Positions 16,695 to 25,704 of a stretch of 64,000 nucleotides of DNA are shown one piece after another (position 1 is the first letter of the stretch; each line of letters starts with the position of its first letter). The notes beneath the pieces were generated by a model, which was not told where the DNA came from, did no database searches, and saw only the letters and a list, made by a program, of their open reading frames with translations. The stretch is from an uncultured Collinsella sp. (lineage in GTDB: Bacteria; Actinomycetota; Coriobacteriia; Coriobacteriales; Coriobacteriaceae). The stretch spans positions 59,773 to 123,772 of the forward strand of contig UQWS01000005.1 in the NCBI GenBank assembly GCA_900544875.1. Direction: 5' to 3'. Both the position numbers and the translations under genes were made by a program.

Positions 16695-16728
16695 AAAAAA
16701 GGCGCCCCGGCCGAAACCGGGGCGCCGC
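16695..16728 (-). terminator. Intrinsic terminator after phosphofructokinase paralogue 2
   Basis: GGCGCCCCGG and CCGGGGCGCC form a perfect 10-bp stem; the minus strand continues TTTTTT. It separates the two kinase paralogues, so each may have its own transcript end. Confidence 0.85.
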
Positions 16729-16754
16729 ATGCGCACGAATATGTCGCGTTTCGA

Positions 16755-17687
16755 TTACTGACGATCGAGCTTGCGGACAGCAACGCGCTTGCTGTACTCG
16801 TCGACGTGACCGAAGTCACCAATGCCGACGGACTCGGCAACGTTGGCGCCGGTAGCCATAGCGAGCTTCATGGCCTCCTCGACGTTGTCGCGATCCCTGT
16901 ACCACTTGTGCAGGAACGCAGCGAGGGTGCAGTCGCCGGCGCAGACAGAAGAGACCAGCTTGATGTTGAACTCACGCTTGGCGTACCAGATGTCCTCGCC
17001 GTTGGAGAAGTAAGCGTCGCCGCGGCTACCACGGGTGAGCAGCACGTTCTGAACGCCGGCGTCGTGTGCGAGCTTCATGGCAACGCGGACCTCGTCGTCG
17101 GTGTCGACAGGCACGCCGAAGATGGCCTTCATCTCGTGATGGTTCGGCTTAATGAGCAGCGGCTTCTTGTGAGCGAGCTCCTTGAGCTTGTCGGAGGACA
17201 GGTCCAGGACGACGTCGGCGCCACGAGCCTGAGCGTGCTCCATAACCTGGGCCAGGAAGTCGGGCGTAGCTTTGGGAGGCACGGAGCCGGAGACAATCAG
17301 GCACTCAAGATCGCCCGCGGTGTCCAGGATGTTGTAGAGCTCCTTCTGATGCTCCGGCGTAATCGGGGCGCCGGGGTTAAGGATGCCGTACTCGTGCTGG
17401 CCATCGTTGACGTAGGTGTTAATACGCGTGATGCCGTCGGTCCAGACCGGGCGGCACAGGCAACCCAGGTTCATGACCTCCTCGACGATAAACTTGCCCG
17501 TGAAGCCGGCGAAGAAGCCGAGCGCGACGGTGTCGACGCCCATCTTCTTAAAGGCGAAGGACACGTCGAGGCCCTTGCCGTTGGCCGTGTAGCTGGCCGA
17601 GCCGGTGCGGACGTTTTCGTCGGGCTCGAGCGGAGAGCTCGAAACCGTCATGTCGACAGCCGGATTAGCGGTTAGCGTGTAGAACAT
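16755..17687 (-). CDS. PfkB-family 1-phosphofructokinase, second copy
   Basis: A 310-residue paralogue of the kinase at 15633-16565, with the same plan: MFYTLTANPAVDMTVSSSP, NGKGLDVSFAFKKMGVDT, VSGSVPPKATPDFL, LLIKPNHHEMKAIFGV and VCAGDCTLAAFLHKW. The catalytic GD pair in the last motif is present, so it should be active. It lies 75 bases downstream of ptsI, linking it to PTS sugar uptake and supporting a fructose-1-P or hexitol-type substrate. Two tandem copies with different loops may serve two sugars. Confidence 0.86.
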   Translation of the reverse strand: MFYTLTANPAVDMTVSSSPLEPDENVRTGSASYTANGKGLDVSFAFKKMGVDTVALGFFAGFTGKFIVEEVMNLGCLCRPVWTDGITRINTYVNDGQHEYGILNPGAPITPEHQKELYNILDTAGDLECLIVSGSVPPKATPDFLAQVMEHAQARGADVVLDLSSDKLKELAHKKPLLIKPNHHEMKAIFGVPVDTDDEVRVAMKLAHDAGVQNVLLTRGSRGDAYFSNGEDIWYAKREFNIKLVSSVCAGDCTLAAFLHKWYRDRDNVEEAMKLAMATGANVAESVGIGDFGHVDEYSKRVAVRKLDRQ

Positions 17688-17761
17688 TTACAGTACCCCC
17701 TGTATATGTGAGGGCCGCGTGGCCGGCCCATTCCAACCACGCGGTTACCTCTGATACCAAA

Positions 17762-19471
17762 TTAGCGAGCTGCGGACTCGAGCAGTGCCTTGACCTCGGC
17801 GGCGGTGTTGCAAGCGAGAGCCTTCTCGGCGAGCTCGTCGCACTCGGCCTTGGTCCACTGGCTGATGGTCTTGCGGGCTCGCAGGATCGACGGAGCGCTC
17901 ATCGAGAACTCCTCCAGGCCCCAGCTGATCAGCAACGGCTCGAGCAGCGGATCGGCAGCAGCCTCGCCGCACATACCGACCATGATGCCGGCCTTCACGC
18001 CGCTCTCAATAATGTTCTTGAGCGAGCGGAGCACGGCGGGATAGTACACCTGGTACAGGTTGGAGATGGTGTCGTTGCCACGGTCGGCGCACATGGTATA
18101 CCCGATCAGGTCGTTGGTGCCGATGGAGAAGAAGTCGGCGACCTCGGCCAGGCGGTCAGCGAGCAGCGAAGCGGCGGGCGTCTCGACCATGATGCCGACC
18201 TCGATGTTCTCGTTGAACTTGCGACCCTCTTCGGTCAGCTCGGCCTTGCACTGCTCGACGAGCTCCTTGACAGCCAAGACCTCCTCGACGCAGGTGACGA
18301 GCGGGATCATGATCTTGACGTCACCGAAGGCGCTAGCGCGCAGCAGAGCGCGGAGCTGGACCTTGTACTGGTCGGGATTGGCCAGGCAGTAACGCACGGC
18401 GCGGAAGCCCATGAAGGGGTTGTCTTCCTTGACCATATGCAGATACGGAATCTCCTTGTCGCCACCCACATCGAGCGTGCGGATGATGACCGGAGCACCC
18501 TTGAGCGCGCTGGCGACCTTACGGTAGGCGTTGAACTGCTCCTCCTCGGAAGGAAGCTCAGCGGAGTCCATGAACAGGAACTCGGAGCGGAACAGACCAA
18601 TGGCCTCGGCATCGTGATCGAGCGCGTTGGGCACGTCATCGGGGTTACCGATGTTGCAGGCGATGATCTTCTTGATGCCATCGGCAGTCACGGACGGCTT
18701 GCCACGGAAGGCCTCGAGGGCTGCCTTCTCGGCAGCGAAGGCCTCGGCCTTGGCGGTGTAGGCGGCGAGCGTCTCCTCGTCGGGATCGGCCTCAACGATA
18801 CCCTTGCCACCGTCGACGACAACGGTCATACCGTTGCGCAGCGCGGTGCAGCTATTGGAAACCGAAAGGACAGCCGGGATCTCGAGGGCGCGCGCAATAA
18901 TCGCGGAGTGCGACGTGCGGCCACCGGTCTCGGTGACGATACCGGCAACGTGGGCCTTATCGATCGTGGCGGTCATGGACGGCGTGAGGTCGTGCACGAC
19001 AACGACGGTGTTCTCGGGCAGGACGGAGAGGTCGACGACCTCCTTGCCCAGCAGCTCGGCCAGAATACCGGTGCGGATGTCGGCGATGTCGGCCGCGCGC
19101 AGACGGAACATCTCGTCGTCCATGGACAGGAACATGTTCTCGAACATGGTCGAGGTGTCCATGAGCGCCTGCTCGGCGCAGGTACCGCCGTCAATGGCGG
19201 CGTTGATGGCGTCGGTCATGCCCGGGTCCTGAGCCAGGACAATGTGTCCGCTCATGATCTCGGCCTCGGCCTCGCCCACCGTCTCCTTCATATGGTCGGC
19301 CTGAGCCTGGGTCTTCTCGCAGAAGACCGAAAGAGCGGACTGATAGCGCTCCTTCTCTGCTGCCGAATCAGCAACCTCGTGCGGCTCAAACGTCAAGTCG
19401 GGATCGACGGCGACCATGACGGTGCCGATACCGATGCCCTCGGAAGCGTTGACTCCCTGATACATTCCCAT
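17762..19471 (-). CDS. ptsI: PTS enzyme I (phosphoenolpyruvate-protein phosphotransferase)
   Basis: Cytoplasmic enzyme that transfers phosphate from PEP to HPr. The ~569-residue sequence has the N-terminal HPr-binding domain, the active-site GGRTSHSAIIARALEIPAV (phospho-His), and the C-terminal PEP-binding barrel with LFRSEFLFM, RTLDVGGDKEIPY, and VGMCGEAAADPLL. Two Met codons (19471 and 19465) both have GGAGAG/AGGA upstream; either may be used. ptsH lies upstream on the same strand, separated by a hairpin. All PTS permeases in the cell, including that at 35173-37198, depend on it. Confidence 0.95.
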   Translation of the reverse strand: MGMYQGVNASEGIGIGTVMVAVDPDLTFEPHEVADSAAEKERYQSALSVFCEKTQAQADHMKETVGEAEAEIMSGHIVLAQDPGMTDAINAAIDGGTCAEQALMDTSTMFENMFLSMDDEMFRLRAADIADIRTGILAELLGKEVVDLSVLPENTVVVVHDLTPSMTATIDKAHVAGIVTETGGRTSHSAIIARALEIPAVLSVSNSCTALRNGMTVVVDGGKGIVEADPDEETLAAYTAKAEAFAAEKAALEAFRGKPSVTADGIKKIIACNIGNPDDVPNALDHDAEAIGLFRSEFLFMDSAELPSEEEQFNAYRKVASALKGAPVIIRTLDVGGDKEIPYLHMVKEDNPFMGFRAVRYCLANPDQYKVQLRALLRASAFGDVKIMIPLVTCVEEVLAVKELVEQCKAELTEEGRKFNENIEVGIMVETPAASLLADRLAEVADFFSIGTNDLIGYTMCADRGNDTISNLYQVYYPAVLRSLKNIIESGVKAGIMVGMCGEAAADPLLEPLLISWGLEEFSMSAPSILRARKTISQWTKAECDELAEKALACNTAAEVKALLESAAR

Positions 19472-19524
19472 TCCTCTCTCCGTGTCATGTGATAAAGCGT
19501 TTTGCCATATCCATGACAAAAGAG

Positions 19525-19553
19525 CGCAGCTACCTTACAACAGGTCACTGCGC
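19525..19553 (-). terminator. Hairpin between ptsH and ptsI (partial terminator?)
   Basis: On the minus strand GCGCAGTGACC pairs with GGTAGCTGCGC, then CTCTTTTGTC. It lies between the two genes, so a leaky terminator could make more HPr than enzyme I. Confidence 0.6.
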
Positions 19554-19598
19554 CCCCAAATATGAACTTAGTTGTTCAACATGCGACCCGTTTGAGTT

Positions 19599-19862
19599 CT
19601 ACTCGCCAAGACCGCTCTTGATGAGCTCGATGGCAGCAGCCAGAGCCTCGGCCTCGTCGGCGCCGTCGCACTTGACCTCGACCTCGGTACCGCAGGGGAT
19701 ACCAGCAGCCATGAGGGCCATCGGGGACTTACCGTTGACCTCCTTCTCGGGGGTAACGACCGTCACGTCACAGGCGTACTTGCCCATGGTGGAGGCGAAC
19801 AGACCAGCCGGACGCATGTGCAGACCCTGAGGATTAACGAGGGTAGCCTTCTCAGAAACCAT
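19599..19862 (-). CDS. ptsH: HPr, phosphocarrier protein of the PTS
   Basis: An 87-residue HPr. The phosphorylated His lies in NPQGLHMRPAG (about residue 15), and the regulatory serine in NGKSPMALMAAG (about residue 46), suggesting HPr kinase control is possible. The start at 19862 (MVSEKATL) follows AAGGAG. Upstream in-frame codons are not family-like. It precedes ptsI. Confidence 0.95.
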   Translation of the reverse strand: MVSEKATLVNPQGLHMRPAGLFASTMGKYACDVTVVTPEKEVNGKSPMALMAAGIPCGTEVEVKCDGADEAEALAAAIELIKSGLGE

Positions 19863-20010
19863 AATTGACTCCTTTTTGTGTTTAACCCCTGTCATGCATG
19901 TGGCAGGAGTCAGATTCAAGACGTTGTTTATATTAACTCACATCAAACGGTTTTTCATTGTGTTTCACACGAATTGTTGGACAGATGTCGTATCCCTGCG
20001 CTTGCCCGCC

Positions 20011-20115
20011 GGGCGGGGCGGTTAAGTTTGCTGCTCTACAGTCCTGCGCAAGACGGAAAGCACATTAAGTGCTTTCCTTTGCGTGCGGAACTCGCGACAA
20101 ACTTAACCCCCGCCC
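20011..20115. repeat. Large nested inverted repeat in ptsH upstream region
   Basis: GGGCGGGGCGGTTAAGTTTG (20011-20030) pairs with CAAACTTAACCCCCGCCC (20098-20115) apart from a 2-base bulge. Inside, GGAAAGCAC and GTGCTTTCC (20055-20063 and 20069-20077) make a perfect hairpin. The whole forms an extended stem-loop of ~105 bases in the 430-base gap between the phosphoesterase and ptsH. It may be a structured RNA, a mobile miniature element or a transcription barrier. No T-run follows. Confidence 0.6.
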
Positions 20116-20251
20116 TCAGCCCCGGAAGCCCTCCCTGCCGTCACTTTGTTCAACCAGTTTTGCGGGCGTGCGCCGCTGCGCGGCTAGCCCGCGTGCTCCT
20201 CGGCGGGGTTGGTCTGATGGATCTTGTTGAACTTTGGCCTTTGGCTTAAAG

Positions 20252-20285
20252 AAAAACGGGAGACGCATCTGCATCCCCCGTTTTT
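20252..20285 (-). terminator. Intrinsic terminator after YfcE-like phosphoesterase
   Basis: AAAAACGGG and CCCGTTTTT arms flank the loop; T-rich on the minus strand, 8 bases after the stop codon. Confidence 0.75.
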
Positions 20286-20292
20286 GTTGCGG

Positions 20293-20760
20293 TTAGTCTA
20301 GGTCAATAAACTTGGTACTTATGATCTTGCCGTCTTTTACGAGCATTCTGGCCATGGTGGGGCCTCGGGTGCCTCTGGGGTAGCTGGCGCTGCCCGGGTT
20401 GAGGACTAAGCAACGGCCCACTTGGGCTTCTTTGGTTACGTGAGTGTGGCCGTTGATGGCTACGTCTACGGATCCCACCGGAAGGTCTTCGCGGTAGTGG
20501 GCTACGGCGAATTTGAGGCCTTCGTAAGTAAAGAGCGCAAGACGGTCTACGTCGGGGCCGTAGTCGCGGTAGTAATCGTTGTTGCCCAGTACGGCCCGCA
20601 CGGGGGCGATGGTGCATAGGTGCTCGTAGTCCATCTCTGACGTGAGGTCGCCAGCGTGGATAATCAGGTCTGCGCCTTCAAGCTCATCCAGGAGCGCAGG
20701 CGAAAGATAGCCGTGGGTGTCCGAGATGATGTCAATACGCTTGGCGCTTGCACTGTTCAT
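20293..20760 (-). CDS. YfcE/MJ0936-type metallophosphoesterase
   Basis: A 155-residue calcineurin-like phosphodiesterase. Metal-binding motifs are all visible: DIISDTHG, IIHAGDLTS, VLGNND, and INGHTHVTKE, followed by NPGSASYPRG as in YfcE. Start ATG at 20760 (MNSASAKRID) gives the family length; the open frame extends further upstream without homology. Likely hydrolyses phosphodiesters in the cytoplasm; physiological substrate is unknown. It sits alone, downstream of the LytTR/LytS operon terminator. Confidence 0.9.
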   Translation of the reverse strand: MNSASAKRIDIISDTHGYLSPALLDELEGADLIIHAGDLTSEMDYEHLCTIAPVRAVLGNNDYYRDYGPDVDRLALFTYEGLKFAVAHYREDLPVGSVDVAINGHTHVTKEAQVGRCLVLNPGSASYPRGTRGPTMARMLVKDGKIISTKFIDLD

Positions 20761-20799
20761 GGGATCCCTTCCGCAAAAAACGATTCGGCAGATACATAC

Positions 20800-20849
20800 A
20801 AAAAGGCCCCACGGCTCCGCAGACGATGGGTCTACAGGGCTGCGGGGCC
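20800..20849 (-). terminator. Terminator after first LytTR regulator operon
   Basis: The minus strand reads GGCCCC...GGGGCC followed by TTTTTG, with further pairing (GCAG/CTGC) inside. It starts 7 bases past the regulator stop. Confidence 0.7.
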
Positions 20850-20855
20850 AGTGTG

Positions 20856-21572
20856 CTAGAGACTCAGGGCCTTCTTGAGCGGCACGACGCGGCGGCGCGA
20901 AACCGGCACGCGTTCGTCGACGCCCGTAATGCCCAGCTGGATGGCGCCCGAGGGCACCGTCTCGACGTCCGTAACGCACGCCAAGTTGACGATATAGCGG
21001 CGGTGAACACGGAAGAAGCCAAAGTCGCAGAGCTTGGCCTCAAACTGCGCCAGCGAGGTCGTCGACAAAAAACGATCATCGACGGTATAGATGCAGGAGT
21101 AATCGTCCTTGGCCATGATAAAGCGAATGTCGTCCACGGGAATGAGCACCTTGCGGCCGCCCTTTTCCACCGGGATACGCTCGATGGTCACCTTGCTGTC
21201 CGTGACCGGCTTGGCGCGCTGCATAACCTTCTCGATCGCGCGATCCAAGCGAGCTTCCTCGACAGGCTTCATCAGATAATCGACGGCATCGACGTCGAAT
21301 GCCTCAACCGCATGGTCGCTATACGCAGTCACAAATACGATCGCCGGCGGATTTTTGAGCTTATGCAGTGCCTCGGCAAGTTGCAGGCCCGAGGCACCGG
21401 GCATCGAGATATCGAGAAACACGACATCCACGCGACTTTCCATAAGCATCTCGATGGCGGAGCGGACGCTCGACGCCTCCGTGATCGTGCCGATCTTGCC
21501 CGTTTGCTCGAGCAGGAAGCGAAGCTCCGAGCGAGCCGGCGCCTCATCATCCACAATCATCGCACGCAGCAT
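20856..21572 (-). CDS. LytTR-family response regulator (system 1)
   Basis: Two-component response regulator, 238 residues from MLRAMIVDDE. The receiver domain has the acidic pair VDDE, phospho-acceptor VVFLDISMPG (Asp near residue 53) and LMKPVE lysine. The C-terminal LytTR DNA-binding domain shows FIMAKDDYSCIYTVDDRF and FFRVHRRYIVNLACV. It is paired with the sensor kinase immediately upstream (21645-22988). A paralogous pair lies at 26742-28906. Target genes unknown. Confidence 0.9.
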   Translation of the reverse strand: MLRAMIVDDEAPARSELRFLLEQTGKIGTITEASSVRSAIEMLMESRVDVVFLDISMPGASGLQLAEALHKLKNPPAIVFVTAYSDHAVEAFDVDAVDYLMKPVEEARLDRAIEKVMQRAKPVTDSKVTIERIPVEKGGRKVLIPVDDIRFIMAKDDYSCIYTVDDRFLSTTSLAQFEAKLCDFGFFRVHRRYIVNLACVTDVETVPSGAIQLGITGVDERVPVSRRRVVPLKKALSL

Positions 21573-21644
21573 AGGGATAAAACCTTTCGTCAACTAACTA
21601 CGCCGGGCGTCCGTCGCATGACGTTGAGCCCGTAGCTTTTTATT

Positions 21645-22988
21645 TTACTCTTGAATGTCAAAGATGCTCTCTGACAAATCAAGATGAAGGAGCACTTTGG
21701 TGCCCTTGCCCGGCGCCGATTCGACACGCGTATAGGAGTGCGGCCCAAAAAAGCGATGGATGCGCTCCGAAATATTGTGCATGGCCACACCGGCGCCGCC
21801 ACCCTGGGGAGAGCTGGCGTCGGGACGGGCAGAGCGCTCGTCAAACAGTCTGGCGGCGGTACCCTCATCCATACCCACGCCATTATCGGCCACAGCAATC
21901 AAGATTGCATCCTCGCCGTCTTGGTGAACGGTCACGTCGATCCTCAGGGCGTCGTCATCGCCCATACCATGACGCACGGCGTTCTCGACAATCGGCTGGA
22001 TCACGAACGCCGGCACCAGCGTATCTTCCACGTCCTCGGACACATCGAACGTCGCAAGCACGCGGTCCTCGCCAAAGCGGGCCTTCTCAAAGGTAAGGTA
22101 GCGCTTGGTCTGTGCGACCTCGCGCGAGACCGGAATAAGCGATCCCGAGTTGTCGAGCGTGGCACGATAGAACGATGAGAACTCACGAAGCAGTTCGCGG
22201 GCCCGCAGCGGGTCGGTGCGCGTAAACGATGCAATGGTGTTCAGCGTGTTGAACAGGAAGTGCGGGTTAATCTGCGCCTGCAGTGCACGCACCTCGGCGC
22301 GCGCCGTGAGCTCCTTTTGCACCTCGAGCTCGTGGATGGCGAGCTGTGTGGACAAGATCTCGGCAAAGCCCGAGGCAAGCGCGTACTGGGTACGGTCGAC
22401 GGCGCGCGGGGTCTTGTAGTAGAACTTGAGCGTACCGACGGTACGATCGCCCACCTTGATGGGGGCGATAATGCCGGCGGGGACTTGGTTGTGCGAGCCG
22501 TCCGAGCCCACGACATCCACCATACGGTTGAACGACTGCACGATGCCATGTTCGATAACGTAGCGTGTGGCAAGCGTGTGGATGGGAGTATCGGGCAGCA
22601 GTTTTTCCTCAAACTCGCCCGCGCAGGCAAGCACGTTGTCCTCGTCGGTGATGGCCACCGTCATGGCGCGCGTCTCGGGCAAAATGCGCCGGCACACCAA
22701 ACGCGCCGACTCCTGCGTCAGACCGCCCTTAATGTCCTCGAGCATGGCCGAGGCCACCGAGAGCGTCTCCTCGGTGTACTGGGAGCGCACCGAATCGGGA
22801 TTGAGCGTCAAAAAGATAAAGATGCACAGAAAGATGCACAGCAGCGCGCAGGCAATCACCGTGGCGATCGGCTCGATACCGGTCACCAAGGCGAAAATAA
22901 AGTACACCAGCACGCAAATGGCGCAGGCGACGGCAATGATGCGAAAGATTGATATTGAACTATCGCGCTGGGCGCGGCGGTCGATCAT
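21645..22988 (-). CDS. LytS-type sensor histidine kinase (system 1)
   Basis: A 447-residue membrane kinase. Two hydrophobic helices lie at about 14-62, then a GAF-like sensor region (~75-215), then the His_kinase domain with LQAQINPHFLFNTLNTIASF (phospho-His) and a HATPase domain: FVIQPIVENAVRHGMG (N box), VADNGVGMDEG (G1). It overlaps the glycosyltransferase upstream by four bases (ATGA), so they are co-translated. Partner is the LytTR regulator downstream. Signal unknown. Confidence 0.9.
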   Translation of the reverse strand: MIDRRAQRDSSISIFRIIAVACAICVLVYFIFALVTGIEPIATVIACALLCIFLCIFIFLTLNPDSVRSQYTEETLSVASAMLEDIKGGLTQESARLVCRRILPETRAMTVAITDEDNVLACAGEFEEKLLPDTPIHTLATRYVIEHGIVQSFNRMVDVVGSDGSHNQVPAGIIAPIKVGDRTVGTLKFYYKTPRAVDRTQYALASGFAEILSTQLAIHELEVQKELTARAEVRALQAQINPHFLFNTLNTIASFTRTDPLRARELLREFSSFYRATLDNSGSLIPVSREVAQTKRYLTFEKARFGEDRVLATFDVSEDVEDTLVPAFVIQPIVENAVRHGMGDDDALRIDVTVHQDGEDAILIAVADNGVGMDEGTAARLFDERSARPDASSPQGGGAGVAMHNISERIHRFFGPHSYTRVESAPGKGTKVLLHLDLSESIFDIQE

Positions 22989-24172
22989 TCAGTCCCCTCC
23001 AGGATGCTGGTCAGTTGTGCGTCACGCCAAAGCCCGTCCATAATCTTGGGCCAAAAGCTCTGGAAACGCAGGTAGCTTGCAGCGTTTTGGCGCGCATAGG
23101 CTTTTGCCTCGTCGATACCATGGCGCCAGATGCGCAGGTAGCCCTCATGCTCGCGGGTAAACACGCTGCGGACCATAGCGGTCTTGCGCACGCGGTCGTC
23201 GAGCTCGCGCGAAATCCACGGGCCCGGGTAGGGCATGAGCGATGCTGCCGTAACGGGAATGAGCTCCTTTTGATGCGCGGCGAATGTCAACTTGGCCCGT
23301 TCGTAGTACCAACGGTATACATCCTGCATAAAGCGCGGTGAGCGCTTTTCGGACTCCGGAGGCAGATGGCGCACGGTCCACTCGTTATCGAACCACACGT
23401 CGTAGCCAAACATGCGCATGTTAAAGAGGTAATCCAAGTCCTCGCCGCGGGTGATAAACGGGTCAAAGGCCACACGCGTAAAGGCGCGGGCGTGCAGGGC
23501 CATCAGGCCGCCGCACACGTAGTTGGAGCGCGAGATGCGGGTGCCCGAGAGCGCCTTTTTCATCCAACGGTTGAACTCGATGCGCTTGGTCCACCAACGA
23601 TGGCAGATGCCCGCCTTGTCCGTGGGAGCCAACGGCGAGCCGTCGCGATCGTAGAAATAGCCGCTCTTGACCAAGATCGGCAAGCCCTGACGCGTCTGCT
23701 GCCCCAACGCATAGGTCGCGCGCTTCATAAAGTCGGCGTCGATGACAGCCTCATCGTCATCCAAAAAGATAACCGCGTCATGCCCCAGCACCGCAGCGCA
23801 GGCCAGCCCCATGTTGCGGATGGCACCGTAACCTCGCAGGCTCACGCACTCGCCCGAACCCTTGGGCGCGATCTGAGCAACCCGGTCTGCGATGCGCGAG
23901 GCCTGGGTGTTGGTGACAACGGTGACCTTGAGCGTGGGATGCGCGTCGACAATCTCATGCACGCGCAGCGACACATCGGCTGTGGCAGAAACGGGACAGA
24001 CCACCAAAAGGATGATGCGCGGGATGTCGCGCACCTGCTCAAGCGAGGCCAGGCAGCGGTCGAGTTCGGGATTGTCGGCGTTGAGTCGTGTCGAATGGTC
24101 ATAGGTGCCAGGGGCGTTTGCGCGAGCGTCATCGCCCGCCCAATACGTTGGAATCACGACCGTGGCGTTCAT
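22985..24172 (-). CDS. Family 2-like glycosyltransferase
   Basis: A 395-residue GT-A fold glycosyltransferase. The N-terminus MNATVVIPTYWAG is typical, the nucleotide-sugar metal motif is VIFLDDDEAV (about residue 136), and GEDLDYLFNMRMFGYDV near residue 290 is the acceptor/catalytic loop region. No membrane helix is evident. It is translationally coupled to the LytS kinase (ATGA overlap), suggesting the kinase and a cell-surface polysaccharide step share regulation. Sugar and acceptor are unknown. Confidence 0.82.
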   Translation of the reverse strand: MNATVVIPTYWAGDDARANAPGTYDHSTRLNADNPELDRCLASLEQVRDIPRIILLVVCPVSATADVSLRVHEIVDAHPTLKVTVVTNTQASRIADRVAQIAPKGSGECVSLRGYGAIRNMGLACAAVLGHDAVIFLDDDEAVIDADFMKRATYALGQQTRQGLPILVKSGYFYDRDGSPLAPTDKAGICHRWWTKRIEFNRWMKKALSGTRISRSNYVCGGLMALHARAFTRVAFDPFITRGEDLDYLFNMRMFGYDVWFDNEWTVRHLPPESEKRSPRFMQDVYRWYYERAKLTFAAHQKELIPVTAASLMPYPGPWISRELDDRVRKTAMVRSVFTREHEGYLRIWRHGIDEAKAYARQNAASYLRFQSFWPKIMDGLWRDAQLTSILEGTE

Positions 24173-24193
24173 GCCTTACCCTCCCTGCAACAC

Positions 24194-24230
24194 AAAAACG
24201 GGACGCCGCCAAACACAGGCGACGCCCCGC
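24194..24230 (-). terminator. Terminator after UMF1-type transporter
   Basis: CGGGGCGTCGCC and GGCGGCGTCCCG arms on the minus strand followed by TTTTTG; lies between the transporter and the glycosyltransferase. Confidence 0.65.
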
Positions 24231-24343
24231 GACCTAGCTGACTCCATCATACCCACTTGGGCTAATCATTGTTCGAAAGTCAGAATGTTTATTGCGGATA
24301 ACCCCAAAAGAGTACCGTGGACAGGCACAATAGCCGCTCACTC

Positions 24344-25603
24344 CTATGCGGCATGCTCTGCCGCCCGAGTCATGCGGGACAGGCGGACCAGCAGCATAAA
24401 GCCAACGACCAGCAGCACACCAATGGAAAGGACGCCCAGCGACGGGTTGCCGGTCAGCGAGGTGACGACCGACACCAGGAAGGTGCCCATAACACTTGCA
24501 TAGCGGCCAAAGATATCAAAGAAGCCGTAGTACTCGTTGGACTTTTCCTTGGGAATAATGCGGCCAAAGTAGCTGCGGCTGAGCGCCTGCACGCCGCCCT
24601 GGAACAGGCCGACCATAATGGCAAGCACCCAAAACTCAAAGGCGGTCTTTAGGAAGAACGCGGCGAACAGCACAATGCCCATATAGGCGGCGACTGCCAC
24701 CAAGATCATGTTGAGCGTGCCCACGCGGCCGGCGAGCTTGCCGTAGATGATGGCGGACGGAAAGGCCACGAACTGCGTGACGAGCAGCGCCAGGACCAAC
24801 TGGGTCGAATCGATGCCCAAGGCCGATCCGTAGCTGGTTGCCATGGAAATGACCGTGTGTACACCGTCGATATAGAAGAAGAACGCGATCATGTAGACCA
24901 GCACGGTCTTGTTGTGGGCGATCTCGCGCATGGTGTGTCCGACCTCGGAGAACACGCCGCCCACGATGTGGCCGATAGTGTCCTCGGGACCGCGCTCGCG
25001 ACCGTACTTCTGCTTATAGGTGCGAATGAGCGGCAGGGTAAAGATGAGCCACCAGGCACCAGTGATGATAAACGACAGACGCGTTGCCAGCATGGTGGGG
25101 ACACCAAGAGCGGGACCACCCATGATAAGCGCCAGGCAGATGATGAACGGCACAGTGGAACCGATGTAGCCCCAGGCATAGCCCGAGCTGGACACGACGT
25201 CCATGCGCTCGTCGGTGGTAATGTCGGGCAGCATAGCGTCGTAGAACGTCATAGAAGAGTTGAGGCCGATGGTGCACAGCACGTACACAGTCAAAAATGC
25301 CATGGCGGACATTGGGATAGCCTGCGCCAGGCAAAGAACCAGGCCCGTGAGGAAGAAGCCCAAGAAGAACTTGATCTTGTTGCCGGCGTAATCGGCAAGC
25401 GCGCCCAGAATGGGCATGAGCATGGCAATGACCAGCGAGGCAATCGTCTGAGCGTTGCCCCAAGCGACCACCAGGTCTGCCGAGGAAGCACCGGTATTGA
25501 TGGCGTTAAAGTAGATGGGCACCACCGAGGTATTGAGCAGCACGAGGGCCGAGTTTCCCACATCGTACATGACCCAGTTACGCTCGAGCTTGGTGTATTT
25601 CAT
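24344..25603 (-). CDS. MFS transporter of the UMF1/Atg22-like family
   Basis: A 419-residue, ~12-helix membrane protein. The start MKYTKLERNWVMYDVGNSA is characteristic of UMF1 transporters (WxxYDxGNSA), as are PILGALADYAGNK, MTFYDAMLPDI and a late FFDIFGRYASVMG segment. Substrate is unknown; fungal Atg22 exports amino acids from vacuoles, and bacterial members may handle similar compounds. It stands as its own unit with promoter upstream near 25604-25700 and a terminator downstream. Confidence 0.85.
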   Translation of the reverse strand: MKYTKLERNWVMYDVGNSALVLLNTSVVPIYFNAINTGASSADLVVAWGNAQTIASLVIAMLMPILGALADYAGNKIKFFLGFFLTGLVLCLAQAIPMSAMAFLTVYVLCTIGLNSSMTFYDAMLPDITTDERMDVVSSSGYAWGYIGSTVPFIICLALIMGGPALGVPTMLATRLSFIITGAWWLIFTLPLIRTYKQKYGRERGPEDTIGHIVGGVFSEVGHTMREIAHNKTVLVYMIAFFFYIDGVHTVISMATSYGSALGIDSTQLVLALLVTQFVAFPSAIIYGKLAGRVGTLNMILVAVAAYMGIVLFAAFFLKTAFEFWVLAIMVGLFQGGVQALSRSYFGRIIPKEKSNEYYGFFDIFGRYASVMGTFLVSVVTSLTGNPSLGVLSIGVLLVVGFMLLVRLSRMTRAAEHAA

Positions 25604-25704
25604 GGACAGGGACCCTTCGTATTCGCCCGATATGCAGTTAGTTCATCGTACCCCAATTGTCCAGAAGCGCCGGTAAGGATTCGGCAAAGGGGCACGCATG
25701 GGCC

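Noticed and set aside
17708..19492. 594-codon plus-strand open frame
   Set aside because: Antisense to ptsI, with Asp/Gly/Leu/Val-rich low-information sequence and no ribosome site.
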